Source: JAMOBE01 sp039908285
GTDB taxonomy: Bacteria; Pseudomonadota; Alphaproteobacteria; Rhodospirillales; Rhodospirillaceae
Assembly (NCBI GenBank): GCA_039908285.1
Contig: JAMOBE010000047.1
Location: 1 to 27,410 of the forward strand
Length of the DNA: 27,410 bases
Direction of reading: 5' to 3'
Shown here in pieces: positions 7,655 through 15,291 of this stretch. Every line of letters begins with the position of its first letter. The first letter of the stretch is position 1. A program made the position numbers and the translations under genes. Below the pieces are notes generated by a model. It was not told the origin of the DNA, did not search any database, and was given only the letters and a program-made list of their open reading frames with translations.

Positions 7655-8644
7655 ATGCCGAGTCGCCGCGTCGTGCGCTGGATCGCGGGGCTTGCCCTGG
7701 TGGCGGCCCTCGCGGTCGCGGCCGGCGCTGGCTGGGCGCATCATCGCTTCGAGCGCCCCGGCCCGACCGAGACGGCGAAGACCGTCGTGGTGCCGAAAGG
7801 CTCGGGCCTTGCCGGCATCGCCGCCCTTCTGGAGCGGCAGGGTCTGGTCGCGACTCCGATGGATCGCTATGTCTTCATGGCCGGAGTGGTGCTGGTGTCC
7901 CGACCGGCGCGCCTGCGGGCCGGCGAGTATGAGTTCCCCGCCCACGTCAGCCTGCGCGGGGCCATGGAGATCCTGGCCTCCGGTGTTTCCATCGTCCGCC
8001 GCTTCACCGCGCCCGAGGGGCTGACCTCGACCGAGATCGTGGCCCTGCTGAACGGAGCGGAGGGGCTGGACGGCGAGATTACCGCCGCGCCGCCGGAGGG
8101 CTCGCTGCTGCCGGAGACCTATCACTACACGTGGGGGGACAGCCGGACCGAGCTTCTCGCCCGCATGCGCAGTGCCCAGACCGAGGCCGTGGCCCGCCTG
8201 TGGCCCGATCGCGGTCCGGGGGCCCCGGAGACCCAGGCCGCGGCGCTGGTCCTGGCCTCGATCGTCGAGAAGGAGACCGGCGTCGGCGGCGAGCGGGCGC
8301 GAATCGCCGCGGTGTTCCTCAATCGCCTGCGACTCGGCATGAAGCTTCAGTCGGACCCGACGGTGATCTACGGCCTGAGCCCCGGGTCGGGGGAACTGGA
8401 CCACGCCCTGACCCGGTCGGACCTGACCCGGCCCACCCCCTACAACACCTACGTCATCGACGGCCTGCCGCCGGGCCCCATCTGCAACCCCGGGCGGGCG
8501 GCCATCGCCGCGGTGCTGAAGCCGGCCGACAGCACTGATCTGTACTTCGTCGCCGACGGCAGTGGCGGGCATGCCTTTGCCGAAACCCTGGCGGAGCACA
8601 ATCGGAATGTGGCGAAGTGGCGCCGGATCGAGAGGAGCCGATGA
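7655..8644 (+). CDS. mltG: endolytic murein transglycosylase MltG (YceG-like)
   Basis: MltG cuts nascent glycan strands at the cytoplasmic membrane and so limits their length. The 329-aa protein has one N-terminal transmembrane anchor (residues 8-28), a LysM-like region (VVVPKGSGLAGIAALL and following) and the YceG catalytic domain with ASIVEKETG (202-209, catalytic Glu in EKE), ERARIAAVFLNRL and LQSDPTVIYGL. A GTG one codon upstream (7652) is also possible. The fabF-mltG order is common in alphaproteobacteria. Its stop overlaps the start of the next gene (ATGA). Confidence 0.95.
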   Translation: MPSRRVVRWIAGLALVAALAVAAGAGWAHHRFERPGPTETAKTVVVPKGSGLAGIAALLERQGLVATPMDRYVFMAGVVLVSRPARLRAGEYEFPAHVSLRGAMEILASGVSIVRRFTAPEGLTSTEIVALLNGAEGLDGEITAAPPEGSLLPETYHYTWGDSRTELLARMRSAQTEAVARLWPDRGPGAPETQAAALVLASIVEKETGVGGERARIAAVFLNRLRLGMKLQSDPTVIYGLSPGSGELDHALTRSDLTRPTPYNTYVIDGLPPGPICNPGRAAIAAVLKPADSTDLYFVADGSGGHAFAETLAEHNRNVAKWRRIERSR

Positions 8645-10653
8645 CCACCACCGACGGTTCCCCCGGCGCCCACCTCGCCCTCGGCGACACGCTGAAAGGC
8701 CAGGGCCACCTGGGAGAGGCCATGGCGAGCTACCTCCGCGCCATCGCCCTGCGTCCGGACCTCGCCGACGCCCACTACGGTCTCGGTACGGTCCTCCAGG
8801 ACCTGGGTCGACTCGACGAGGCGGGAACCCGTTTCATCCGCACCCTCGACCTGGACCCCGGCCATGCGCGGGCCTACGACAGCCTGGGCAACGTCCTGGC
8901 GGCCGTGGGCCGTCTCGGAGAGGCCGTTATCGCCTATGGCCGCGCCGTCGAGGCCCGGCCCGACTTCGCCGCTGCCTACAACAACCTGGGCGCCGTGCTC
9001 CACGACCTGGGCCGGGAAGACGAGGCCGCCGTCGCCTATGACCACGCCATCGCGATTCGGCCCGGGTTTGCCGAAGCCCACAACAACCTCGGCATCCTGC
9101 ATCACCGCCGGGGGAGCCTCGACCAGGCCGAGACACACTATCGCCAGGCCCTCGCCGCCGCTCCCGGCCTGGCCGAGGCTCACGACAACCTTGGACTGGT
9201 GCTCCAGACCCTGGGGCGGGCGGGAGAGGCGGAGGAACGACACCGGTGCGCCCTGAAGCTGCGCCCCGACTTCGCCAACGCCCACAACAACCTGGGGAGC
9301 TGCCTGCAGCAGCAGGGACACCTGGACGAGGCGCGGGCCTGCTTTCGCAAGACGATCCAGCTTGCGCCGAACACCGTGGGCGCCCACTCCAACCTCATCT
9401 TCCTTCTCGACTACGAGCCCGGCCAGACCACCGCCTCGCAGCAGGAGGAGCGGCGGCGCTGGTACGAGCGTCACGCCCGGCCACTGGTGACAGCCGCCGC
9501 CACCACCGTTCGCCACGCCAACCTTCCCGATCCCGGCCGGCGGCTGCGGGTCGGGTACGTGTCGGCCGATTTCCGCCAGCACTCGGCGGCCCGCATCTTC
9601 GGGCCGGTCATCGCCAACCACGACCCCGGGCAGGTGGAAACCGTGTGCTATTCCGGCGTCACGGCCGAGGAGGAGGACGACACGACCGCCCTCATCCGCC
9701 GCCACGCCAGCCTGTGGCGGCGGACCGCGGCCATGAGCGACGAGGCCCTGGCCGCTACCGTGCGCGCCGACGGCATCGACATCCTGGTGGACCTGTCGGG
9801 CCATTCCGGCGGCAACCGCCTGCTGGTGTTCGCGCGTCGACCGGCCCCGGTGCAGGTGACCGCCTGGGGACTGGCGAATGGCACGGGCCTGCCGGTCATC
9901 GACGCCTTCCTGGCCGATCCGGTGGCGGTACCGCCGGCCGAGCGTCCGCTGTTCGCCGAGACGGTGGTCGACCTGCCGTGCATCATCGCCCTTGGTCGTC
10001 CGGAGGAGGCTCCGCCGGTCGGGCCGCTGCCGGCCCTGTCGGCGGGCCATGTCACCTTCGGCTGCCTCAACCGGCTGGCCAAGGTGTCGCCGGCGGCACT
10101 GGCCCTGTGGGCGAGGGTGCTGTCGCGAGTGCCGGAGTCGCGGCTGGTGATCAAGGACACGCAGCTCAACGATCCGGACCAGCGGCGCCGGCTCCTCGAC
10201 GCCATGACCGGTCTCGGCATCGCCGCCGGGCGGCTGGAACTGCTGGGCGGAACCGGGCGCGCCGAGCACCTGGCCGTCCATGGCCGCGTCGACATCGCCC
10301 TCGACACCCTGCCCCAGACCGGCGGCGTGACCTCGCTGGAGGCCCTGTGGCAGGGGGTGCCGGTGGTTACCCTCGAAGGCACGACACCGGCCGCCCGCAC
10401 CTGCGCCGCCGTCAACGCGGCCCTCGGCCTCGAGGCCTTCATCGCCGCGGACGAGGCCGCCTACGTGGACCTCGCCGTGACTCACGCCGCGGACCTGTCC
10501 CGTCTCGCGTCCTTGCGAGCCGGCCTCCGCCAGCGCCTGGAAGACTCACCCGTCGGCAACCCGGCGCTCTATACCCGCGCCGTCGAGTCCGTCTACCGCG
10601 ACCTGTGGCGCCGGTGGTGTGGAGGGGGACGTCGGCCCGTCAGTTCAACTTGA
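8641..10653 (+). CDS. TPR protein with GT41 (OGT/SPINDLY-like) glycosyltransferase domain
   Basis: This 670-aa protein begins with seven tandem 34-residue TPR units (about residues 10-247), each of the form AxxNLGxxLxxxGRxxEAxxxYxxAxxxRPxxAx. The C-terminal half matches the GT-B fold of O-GlcNAc transferase relatives: RLRVGYVSADFRQHS, DILVDLSGHSGGNRLLVF, FGCLNRLAKVSP, RLVIKDTQL, and IALDTLPQTGGVTSLEALW followed by QGVPVVTLEG, the UDP-binding loop. Such enzymes transfer a sugar, classically GlcNAc, to Ser/Thr; some bacterial relatives modify flagellin, adhesins or glycans. It has no signal peptide and is probably cytoplasmic. The 4-bp ATGA overlap with mltG implies coupled translation. Substrate is unknown. 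Confidence 0.88.
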   Translation: MTTTDGSPGAHLALGDTLKGQGHLGEAMASYLRAIALRPDLADAHYGLGTVLQDLGRLDEAGTRFIRTLDLDPGHARAYDSLGNVLAAVGRLGEAVIAYGRAVEARPDFAAAYNNLGAVLHDLGREDEAAVAYDHAIAIRPGFAEAHNNLGILHHRRGSLDQAETHYRQALAAAPGLAEAHDNLGLVLQTLGRAGEAEERHRCALKLRPDFANAHNNLGSCLQQQGHLDEARACFRKTIQLAPNTVGAHSNLIFLLDYEPGQTTASQQEERRRWYERHARPLVTAAATTVRHANLPDPGRRLRVGYVSADFRQHSAARIFGPVIANHDPGQVETVCYSGVTAEEEDDTTALIRRHASLWRRTAAMSDEALAATVRADGIDILVDLSGHSGGNRLLVFARRPAPVQVTAWGLANGTGLPVIDAFLADPVAVPPAERPLFAETVVDLPCIIALGRPEEAPPVGPLPALSAGHVTFGCLNRLAKVSPAALALWARVLSRVPESRLVIKDTQLNDPDQRRRLLDAMTGLGIAAGRLELLGGTGRAEHLAVHGRVDIALDTLPQTGGVTSLEALWQGVPVVTLEGTTPAARTCAAVNAALGLEAFIAADEAAYVDLAVTHAADLSRLASLRAGLRQRLEDSPVGNPALYTRAVESVYRDLWRRWCGGGRRPVSST

Positions 10654-10891
10654 GCATCACGCCGATCAGCAGGCCGATCTGGGCGAGAAACAACGGCACG
10701 ACCCAGCGCAAAAGCTCGTTCTTGGCGTTGGCGATTTCCAGCCGGACCATCTCGACGTCGGCTTTGGTGGCGACGGCTTCATGCATGGCGGCATCCAGCG
10801 CATGCGCATGCACGCGGGCCTGCTCCTCAGGCACGCCGCCCGCCTTCAGGGTCTCCAGGTAGACCAGTTTGTCAAACGTCGCCGTGCTCAT
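10640..10891 (-). CDS. DUF1640-like coiled-coil protein with C-terminal membrane anchor
   Basis: The 83-aa protein reads MSTATFDKLVYLETLKAGG then a helical, heptad-like stretch (EEQARVHAHALDAAMHEAV, TKADVEMVRLEIANAKNEL) and one C-terminal transmembrane helix (about 62-81). This is the pattern of small bacterial DUF1640 (CCDC90/MCUR1-like) proteins, here with a short coiled coil. Function is unknown. It converges on the glycosyltransferase gene and their stop regions overlap by 14 bp. Start ATG 10891 begins the conserved TFDKL segment. Confidence 0.78.
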   Translation of the reverse strand: MSTATFDKLVYLETLKAGGVPEEQARVHAHALDAAMHEAVATKADVEMVRLEIANAKNELLRWVVPLFLAQIGLLIGVMLKLN

Positions 10892-10956
10892 GGGTCCAGA
10901 CTGACAGTTTTGCCCCCCAGAGTCAACGAGTGCCCCGGTAGCCTCGGATTCGGCGG

Positions 10957-10984
10957 TTGACAGCCTCGGACAGGCTTGTATAGT
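10957..10984 (+). promoter_or_regulatory. promoter of the rplU-rpmA operon
   Basis: TTGACA (10957-10962), a 16-bp spacer and TATAGT (10979-10984) form a near-consensus sigma-70 promoter about 58 bp upstream of rplU. Its strength fits a ribosomal protein operon. Confidence 0.7.
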
Positions 10985-11041
10985 ACCGGCCTCTCGCGGG
11001 CTCTGGGCTCGCGCGGACAGTGTTTTACGTGAGCGGTCATC

Positions 11042-11344
11042 ATGTTCGCAGTGATCAAGACCGGCGGCAAGCAGTACAAGGTCGCCGAAAATACCGTTGT
11101 CGCCATCGAGAAGCTGCCGGGCGAGCCCGGGGCGGCGATCACCTTCGATCAGGTCCTGATGGTGGGCAACACGGTCGGCGCCCCCACGGTCGCCGGCGCC
11201 CACGTCACCGGCGAGGTGATCCGGCAGTTCAAGGACGACAAGGTCATCGTGTTCAAGAAGCGGCGCCGGCAGAACTATCGCCGCAAGCGCGGCCATCGCC
11301 AGAACCTGACTCTGGTCAGGATCACCGGCATCGCCGGGGCGTGA
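11042..11344 (+). CDS. rplU: 50S ribosomal protein L21
   Basis: The 100-aa protein starts MFAVIKTGGKQYKVAEN, the L21 signature, and ends with FKKRRRQNYRRKRGHRQ, the basic rRNA-binding loop, then LTLVRITGI. It is a 23S rRNA-binding protein of the large subunit. Conserved order with rpmA and obgE downstream. Confidence 0.98.
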   Translation: MFAVIKTGGKQYKVAENTVVAIEKLPGEPGAAITFDQVLMVGNTVGAPTVAGAHVTGEVIRQFKDDKVIVFKKRRRQNYRRKRGHRQNLTLVRITGIAGA

Positions 11345-11394
11345 CGGCGCGTCGACGCTGAAGGATGGGGCAGCGGCTCGAAGGAGACTAGGCA

Positions 11395-11652
11395 ATGGCG
11401 CACAAAAAGGCGGGTGGCAGTTCCCGCAACGGCCGCGATACGGCGGGCCGGCGGCTGGGCTTGAAGAAGTCCGGCGGCCAGGCGGTCGTCTCCGGCAACA
11501 TCATCATCCGGCAGCGTGGCACCAAGGTTCATCCCGGTGCCAACGTCGGCATGGGTCGGGACCACACCCTGTTCGCCACCAGCGACGGCAAGGTGGTGTT
11601 CCGCCGCGGCCGGCTGGGGCGGACCTTCGTCTCGGTGGAGCCGGCAGCCTGA
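11395..11652 (+). CDS. rpmA: 50S ribosomal protein L27
   Basis: The 85-aa protein starts MAHKKAGGSSRNGRDTAGRR, the conserved N-terminal tail that reaches the peptidyl transferase centre, and contains GNIIIRQRGTKVHPGANVG. A strong AAGGAG site precedes ATG 11395. It is co-transcribed with rplU, 50 bp upstream. Confidence 0.98.
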   Translation: MAHKKAGGSSRNGRDTAGRRLGLKKSGGQAVVSGNIIIRQRGTKVHPGANVGMGRDHTLFATSDGKVVFRRGRLGRTFVSVEPAA

Positions 11653-11688
11653 ACGGCTCCGTCGGCCATCCCGTTCGACGCGTCCAGG

Positions 11689-11712
11689 GGGGAATGGCAC
11701 TGGCCATTCCCC
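11689..11712 (+). terminator. hairpin between rpmA and obgE (possible attenuator or terminator)
   Basis: GGGGAATGGC and GCCATTCCCC form a perfect 10-bp stem with an ACTG loop. TTGCTGCATTT follows rather than a clean U tract, so it may be a partial terminator or an RNA processing/stability element that sets L27 output above ObgE. Confidence 0.45.
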
Positions 11713-11748
11713 TTGCTGCATTTCCGGCGGCCCCGGTGTCATGACGTC

Positions 11749-12864
11749 ATGAAGTTCCTCGACCAGGTGAAGATTTACGTCCGGAGCGGTGATGGCGGCG
11801 GTGGCTGCGTGTCGTTCCGGCGGGAGAAGTTCATCGAGTTCGGCGGACCGGACGGGGGGGACGGCGGTCGCGGCGGCGACGTGATCCTCGAGGCCGTGGC
11901 CAACCTCAACACCCTGATCGACTTCCGCTATCAGCAGCACTTCAAGGCCGAGCGCGGCCACGGTGGGACCGGTCGCAACTGCACCGGCCGCCACGGCCGC
12001 CCGGCCGTGATCAAGGTGCCGGTGGGGACGGAGGTCCTGGCCGATGACCGGGAGACGGTCATCGGCGATCTGGTCCGCCCGGGTCAGCGGGTGGTGCTGT
12101 GCAAGGGCGGCGACGGGGGCTATGGCAACGCCCACTACAAGACCTCGACCAATCAGGCGCCGCGCCGTCATGGCGTCGGCTGGCCGGGCGAGGAACTGTG
12201 GATCTGGCTGCGCCTGAAGCTGATCGCCGATGCCGGGCTGGTGGGCCTGCCCAATGCCGGCAAGTCCACCTTCCTCGCGGCGACGACGCGGGCCAGGCCG
12301 AAGATCGCCGACTATCCCTTCACCACCCTGCATCCCAGTCTGGGGGTCGCCTTCGTGGACGGAGAGGAGTTCATCATCGCCGACATTCCCGGCCTGATCG
12401 AGGGCGCCCACGCCGGAGCGGGACTCGGGCACCGCTTTCTCGGGCACGTGGAGCGCTGCGGCGTGCTGCTGCACCTGGTGGACGCCACCCTGGACGATGT
12501 GGCCGAGGCCTATCGCGTCGTGCGCGGGGAACTGGCGCTTTACGGCCACGGATTGGCCGACCGGGCGGAGGTCGTCGCCCTCAACAAGTGCGACGCCCTG
12601 ACGCCGGAGGACATCGCCCTGAAGCAGGCAGACCTGGCCGCCGCCGTCGGGCGGGAGGTGCGTGCCATGTCGGGAGTTGCCGGCCACGGCGTGCGCGAGG
12701 TGCTCTATGACCTGAGGTCGCACATCGCCCTGGCCCGCGCCCGCCGCGCCGAGGCTCTGGACGATGACGGGGACGACGTCGGGATCGTGTTTCCGGACGA
12801 TGACGATGGCGACGATGGCGACCGGGGGGATGAGGAGGAGCAGCCGGGGGGATGGACGCCATGA
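11749..12864 (+). CDS. obgE: GTPase ObgE/CgtA
   Basis: Obg is an essential GTPase that checks late 50S assembly and links to stress responses. The 371-aa protein has the glycine-rich Obg fold (1-160: MKFLDQVKIYVRSGDGGGG, FGGPDGGDGGRGGDV) and a G domain with G1 GLPNAGKST (166-174), G2 region YPFTTLHP, G3 DIPGLIEG (from 212) and G4 NKCD (279-282). A C-terminal Asp/Glu-rich tail follows. The tail is short, so no full OCT domain is present. ATG 11749 is chosen because it begins the conserved Obg fold; SD is weak. It overlaps proB by 4 bp. Confidence 0.97.
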   Translation: MKFLDQVKIYVRSGDGGGGCVSFRREKFIEFGGPDGGDGGRGGDVILEAVANLNTLIDFRYQQHFKAERGHGGTGRNCTGRHGRPAVIKVPVGTEVLADDRETVIGDLVRPGQRVVLCKGGDGGYGNAHYKTSTNQAPRRHGVGWPGEELWIWLRLKLIADAGLVGLPNAGKSTFLAATTRARPKIADYPFTTLHPSLGVAFVDGEEFIIADIPGLIEGAHAGAGLGHRFLGHVERCGVLLHLVDATLDDVAEAYRVVRGELALYGHGLADRAEVVALNKCDALTPEDIALKQADLAAAVGREVRAMSGVAGHGVREVLYDLRSHIALARARRAEALDDDGDDVGIVFPDDDDGDDGDRGDEEEQPGGWTP

Positions 12865-14000
12865 GCCCGGTCCCCCCTCCCCCGGTCCCCCCTCCCCTGA
12901 CGGCGGCGAAACGGCTGGTGCTCAAGATCGGTTCCAGCCTGCTGGTGGACGAGGCGACCGGCCATCTGCGGCGGGCGTGGCTCGATGCCATGGCCGAGGA
13001 CGTAGCGGCGGCCCGGGCGCGCGGCACCGAGGTGGTGCTGGTGACCTCCGGCGCGGTGGCCCTCGGTCGCAAGTCCCTGGGACTCGGCAGTGGCCCCCTG
13101 CGGCTGCGGGAGAAGCAGGCAGCGGCGGCGGCCGGCCAGATTCGCCTCGCCCACGCCTATCAGGAGGCCCTGGCCCGCCACGGCGTGACCGTGGCGCAGG
13201 TCCTGCTGATCCTCGACGACTCGGAGATCCGCCGCCGCTACCTCAACGCCCGCAACACCCTCGAAACCCTGATGAAGCTCGGGGCCGTCCCGGTCATCAA
13301 CGAGAACGACACGGTGGCCACCCGGGACCTGCGCTTTGGCGACAACGACCGCATGGCGGCGCGGGTGGCCGAGATGATCGAGGCCGATACCCTGGTGCTG
13401 TTCTCCGACATCGACGGCCTCTATACCGCCAATCCCCAGGTGGAGCCCGGTGCCGCCTTCGTACCCGAGGTGGCCGAGATCACGCCGGGGATAGAGGCCA
13501 TGGCCGGCAGCGCCGGGTCCAGTCACGGCACCGGCGGCATGGTGACCAAGCTGATGGCCGCCCGCATCTGCATGGGCGCCGGCTGTCGCATGGCCATCGC
13601 CCTCGGGCGCCCGCTCCACCCCCTCAAGGCGCTGGAGGAGGGAGGCCGCTGCACCTGGTTTCTCCCCGGCACCGAGCATCGCACCGCCCGCAAGCGCTGG
13701 CTCGCCGGTGCCCTGCGGGCGGATGGGGCCCTCGTCGTCGACGACGGCGCCGTCGCCGCCCTGCTGAACGGACGGAGTCTGCTGCCGGCCGGCGTGGTGG
13801 CGGTGGAGGGCGAGTTCCAGCGGGGCGACTCGGTGGTGGTGCGCGATCCCGCCGGCCGCATCGTCGCCCGCGGCCTGACCGCCTACGCCGCCGAGGACGC
13901 CGCCCGCATCATGGGACGGCGAAGCGGCGACATCGAGTCCATCCTTGGCTACCGCGGCCGCGACGAGATGATCCACCGCGACGACCTGGTGCTGGAATAG
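12852..14000 (+). CDS. proB: glutamate 5-kinase
   Basis: ProB phosphorylates glutamate in the first step of proline synthesis. After a proline-rich leader (PVPPPPVPPP, from a small C-rich duplication) the amino acid kinase domain runs from RLVLKIGSSL through VTSGAVALGRKSLGL, PVINENDTVATRDLRFGDND and LFSDIDGLYTANP. A C-terminal PUA domain (about residues 285-382) ends the protein, as in full-length ProB. ATG 12852 follows a G run; ATG 12861 makes an ATGA overlap with obgE and is equally likely. proA, a frequent neighbour, is not in the window; the accessory island starts directly after proB. Confidence 0.96.
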   Translation: MDAMSPVPPPPVPPPLTAAKRLVLKIGSSLLVDEATGHLRRAWLDAMAEDVAAARARGTEVVLVTSGAVALGRKSLGLGSGPLRLREKQAAAAAGQIRLAHAYQEALARHGVTVAQVLLILDDSEIRRRYLNARNTLETLMKLGAVPVINENDTVATRDLRFGDNDRMAARVAEMIEADTLVLFSDIDGLYTANPQVEPGAAFVPEVAEITPGIEAMAGSAGSSHGTGGMVTKLMAARICMGAGCRMAIALGRPLHPLKALEEGGRCTWFLPGTEHRTARKRWLAGALRADGALVVDDGAVAALLNGRSLLPAGVVAVEGEFQRGDSVVVRDPAGRIVARGLTAYAAEDAARIMGRRSGDIESILGYRGRDEMIHRDDLVLE

Positions 14001-14334
14001 CGGGAAAGACGGCCATACGCTTCTGGGCTTCGGGGTGCGCCACTACCACAGGCAGCCACCCCCCGACCGCAACACCCCCGCCGGTGATCGCCTGACCTCC
14101 GTCGCCACGCCCACCACCAAACAACCAACCCCTCACCCCCCATGCGCCGATATCACGTCCCCAATCGACCGCTCGCCGAGCCATACTGAGAACTGCTGGC
14201 TCCGTGAATCAACACTTGACACTGTTTCAGAAACGTGCACGTTGATAGAAAGAGCCTCACGTTGGCTAAGGTTTCCCAAAATCGAGTTGTGAGGGTGTCC
14301 GTTATTCATAGAATGCACACAAGAGGATATCGGA
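14001..14334 (+). other. gap between proB and the accessory operon
   Basis: No gene is seen. The first 150 bp are C-rich like the chromosome backbone; from about 14160 the base composition becomes clearly richer in A and T. CAATCGACCGCTCG at 14162-14175 recurs with one mismatch at 20357-20370. The palindromes at 14224-14242 and an AGAGGA ribosome binding site before ATG 14335 are the other visible elements. Confidence 0.6.
14224..14242. promoter_or_regulatory. overlapping palindromes, candidate operator
   Basis: GTTTC-A-GAAAC (14224-14234) overlaps the 10-bp perfect palindrome ACGTGCACGT (14233-14242). A TTGACA lies at 14216-14221 immediately before them. They sit about 95 bp upstream of the first gene of the accessory operon and look like a repressor binding site, though no -10 element at standard spacing from the TTGACA is evident. 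Confidence 0.35.
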
Positions 14335-15291
14335 ATGTTCTGGAGCGGTGAAACTCTGCTGGAACGCCTGCCTGACCTAAACAATGACTTTATGCAGAAC
14401 GCAGTTGACTGCAACGCCTGGACGCTGACCATTGGCGACCAGATATACATAACGCCCACAGCAAAAGCCGCTGAATCAGGCACCCATACGATTCGAAACC
14501 TTAGCAAAGGTGAGTGCTTTCAGATCCCACCTGGCCAGTTTGCCTTTCTGCAAACAAAAGAATGCGTGAATGTACCTAACAACGCAATGGCTTTTATTTC
14601 AATAAAAGCATCGATAAAATTTAGGGGCCTTGTAAATGTATCAGGTTTCCATGTTGACCCAGGGTTTAAAGGTGTTCTTGTGTTTGCAGTTTACAACGCT
14701 GGACCAACACCAATTCACCTTCAACAGGGGCAGCAATGCTTTTTGATCTGGTTCGCATCATTGGATACTGATTCGTCACAACATGTTAAAAGCTCCCCAT
14801 CTAACCGGAAGGTTGATGGCGACACGATTAGCAGAATCTCAGGAAAACTTCAGTCGCTTGATGATTTCTCTGACCGCATGAATAATCTTGAGCAAACTGC
14901 GAAACTTCATACAATAATTGGTAGCATCGTACTCACAGTCTTGGTTCCTACGTTCATTGCACTGCTTAAGTACTATATAGACGCATTGCCCAAGAGTGAC
15001 ACAATACACTCTCATCAAGTTCCATCTCATGTCTCCACTGTTCTTACTGCACTTCCACAACCAGAGCCACCGAAAGCGATCCATGCGGACCAGACGCTCT
15101 CTCGGTCTGGCCAAGCGCACGACACACATGGATCTCATCAAGTTTCTACAAGCACATCCACTACCCTTCCTTCACATCCTCTGTCTGCGCAATCGAATAC
15201 TATTCCTGTGAGCCAAGCGACTTCTCCGTCCGGTCAAGTGAGTGACGCGCCCGGAAACAAAGAGACATCTCCCAGTGCCGTGAAACAATGA
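14335..15291 (+). CDS. dCTP deaminase/dUTPase-fold protein with membrane segment, probably not catalytic
   Basis: Residues 50-145 follow the dCTP deaminase/dUTPase fold: IPPGQFAFLQTKECVNVP, then a GL-V segment, DPGFKG (108-113), VYNAG and HLQQGQQ. The catalytic positions are altered. The Glu expected in the VLEFYN-type motif is Ala118, and GRSS-like residues of the active-site loop read IKAS. A possible coiled stretch (160-190) leads to one transmembrane helix (about 192-214) and a Ser/Thr/Pro/His-rich tail of about 100 residues. It therefore looks like a nucleotide sensor tethered to the membrane rather than an enzyme (inference). ATG 14335 follows AGAGGA. It couples by ATGA to the next gene. 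Codon use is AT-richer than in the flanking genes. Confidence 0.72.
   Translation: MFWSGETLLERLPDLNNDFMQNAVDCNAWTLTIGDQIYITPTAKAAESGTHTIRNLSKGECFQIPPGQFAFLQTKECVNVPNNAMAFISIKASIKFRGLVNVSGFHVDPGFKGVLVFAVYNAGPTPIHLQQGQQCFLIWFASLDTDSSQHVKSSPSNRKVDGDTISRISGKLQSLDDFSDRMNNLEQTAKLHTIIGSIVLTVLVPTFIALLKYYIDALPKSDTIHSHQVPSHVSTVLTALPQPEPPKAIHADQTLSRSGQAHDTHGSHQVSTSTSTTLPSHPLSAQSNTIPVSQATSPSGQVSDAPGNKETSPSAVKQ

Noticed and set aside
5894..8599. 901-codon open frame on the minus strand
   Set aside because: It is antisense to acpP, fabF and mltG, whose motifs are unmistakable. The long frame is an effect of high GC content.
8449..10485. 678-codon open frame on the minus strand
   Set aside because: It mirrors the TPR/GT41 gene; the repeated GEV-like pattern is the complement of the TPR repeats.
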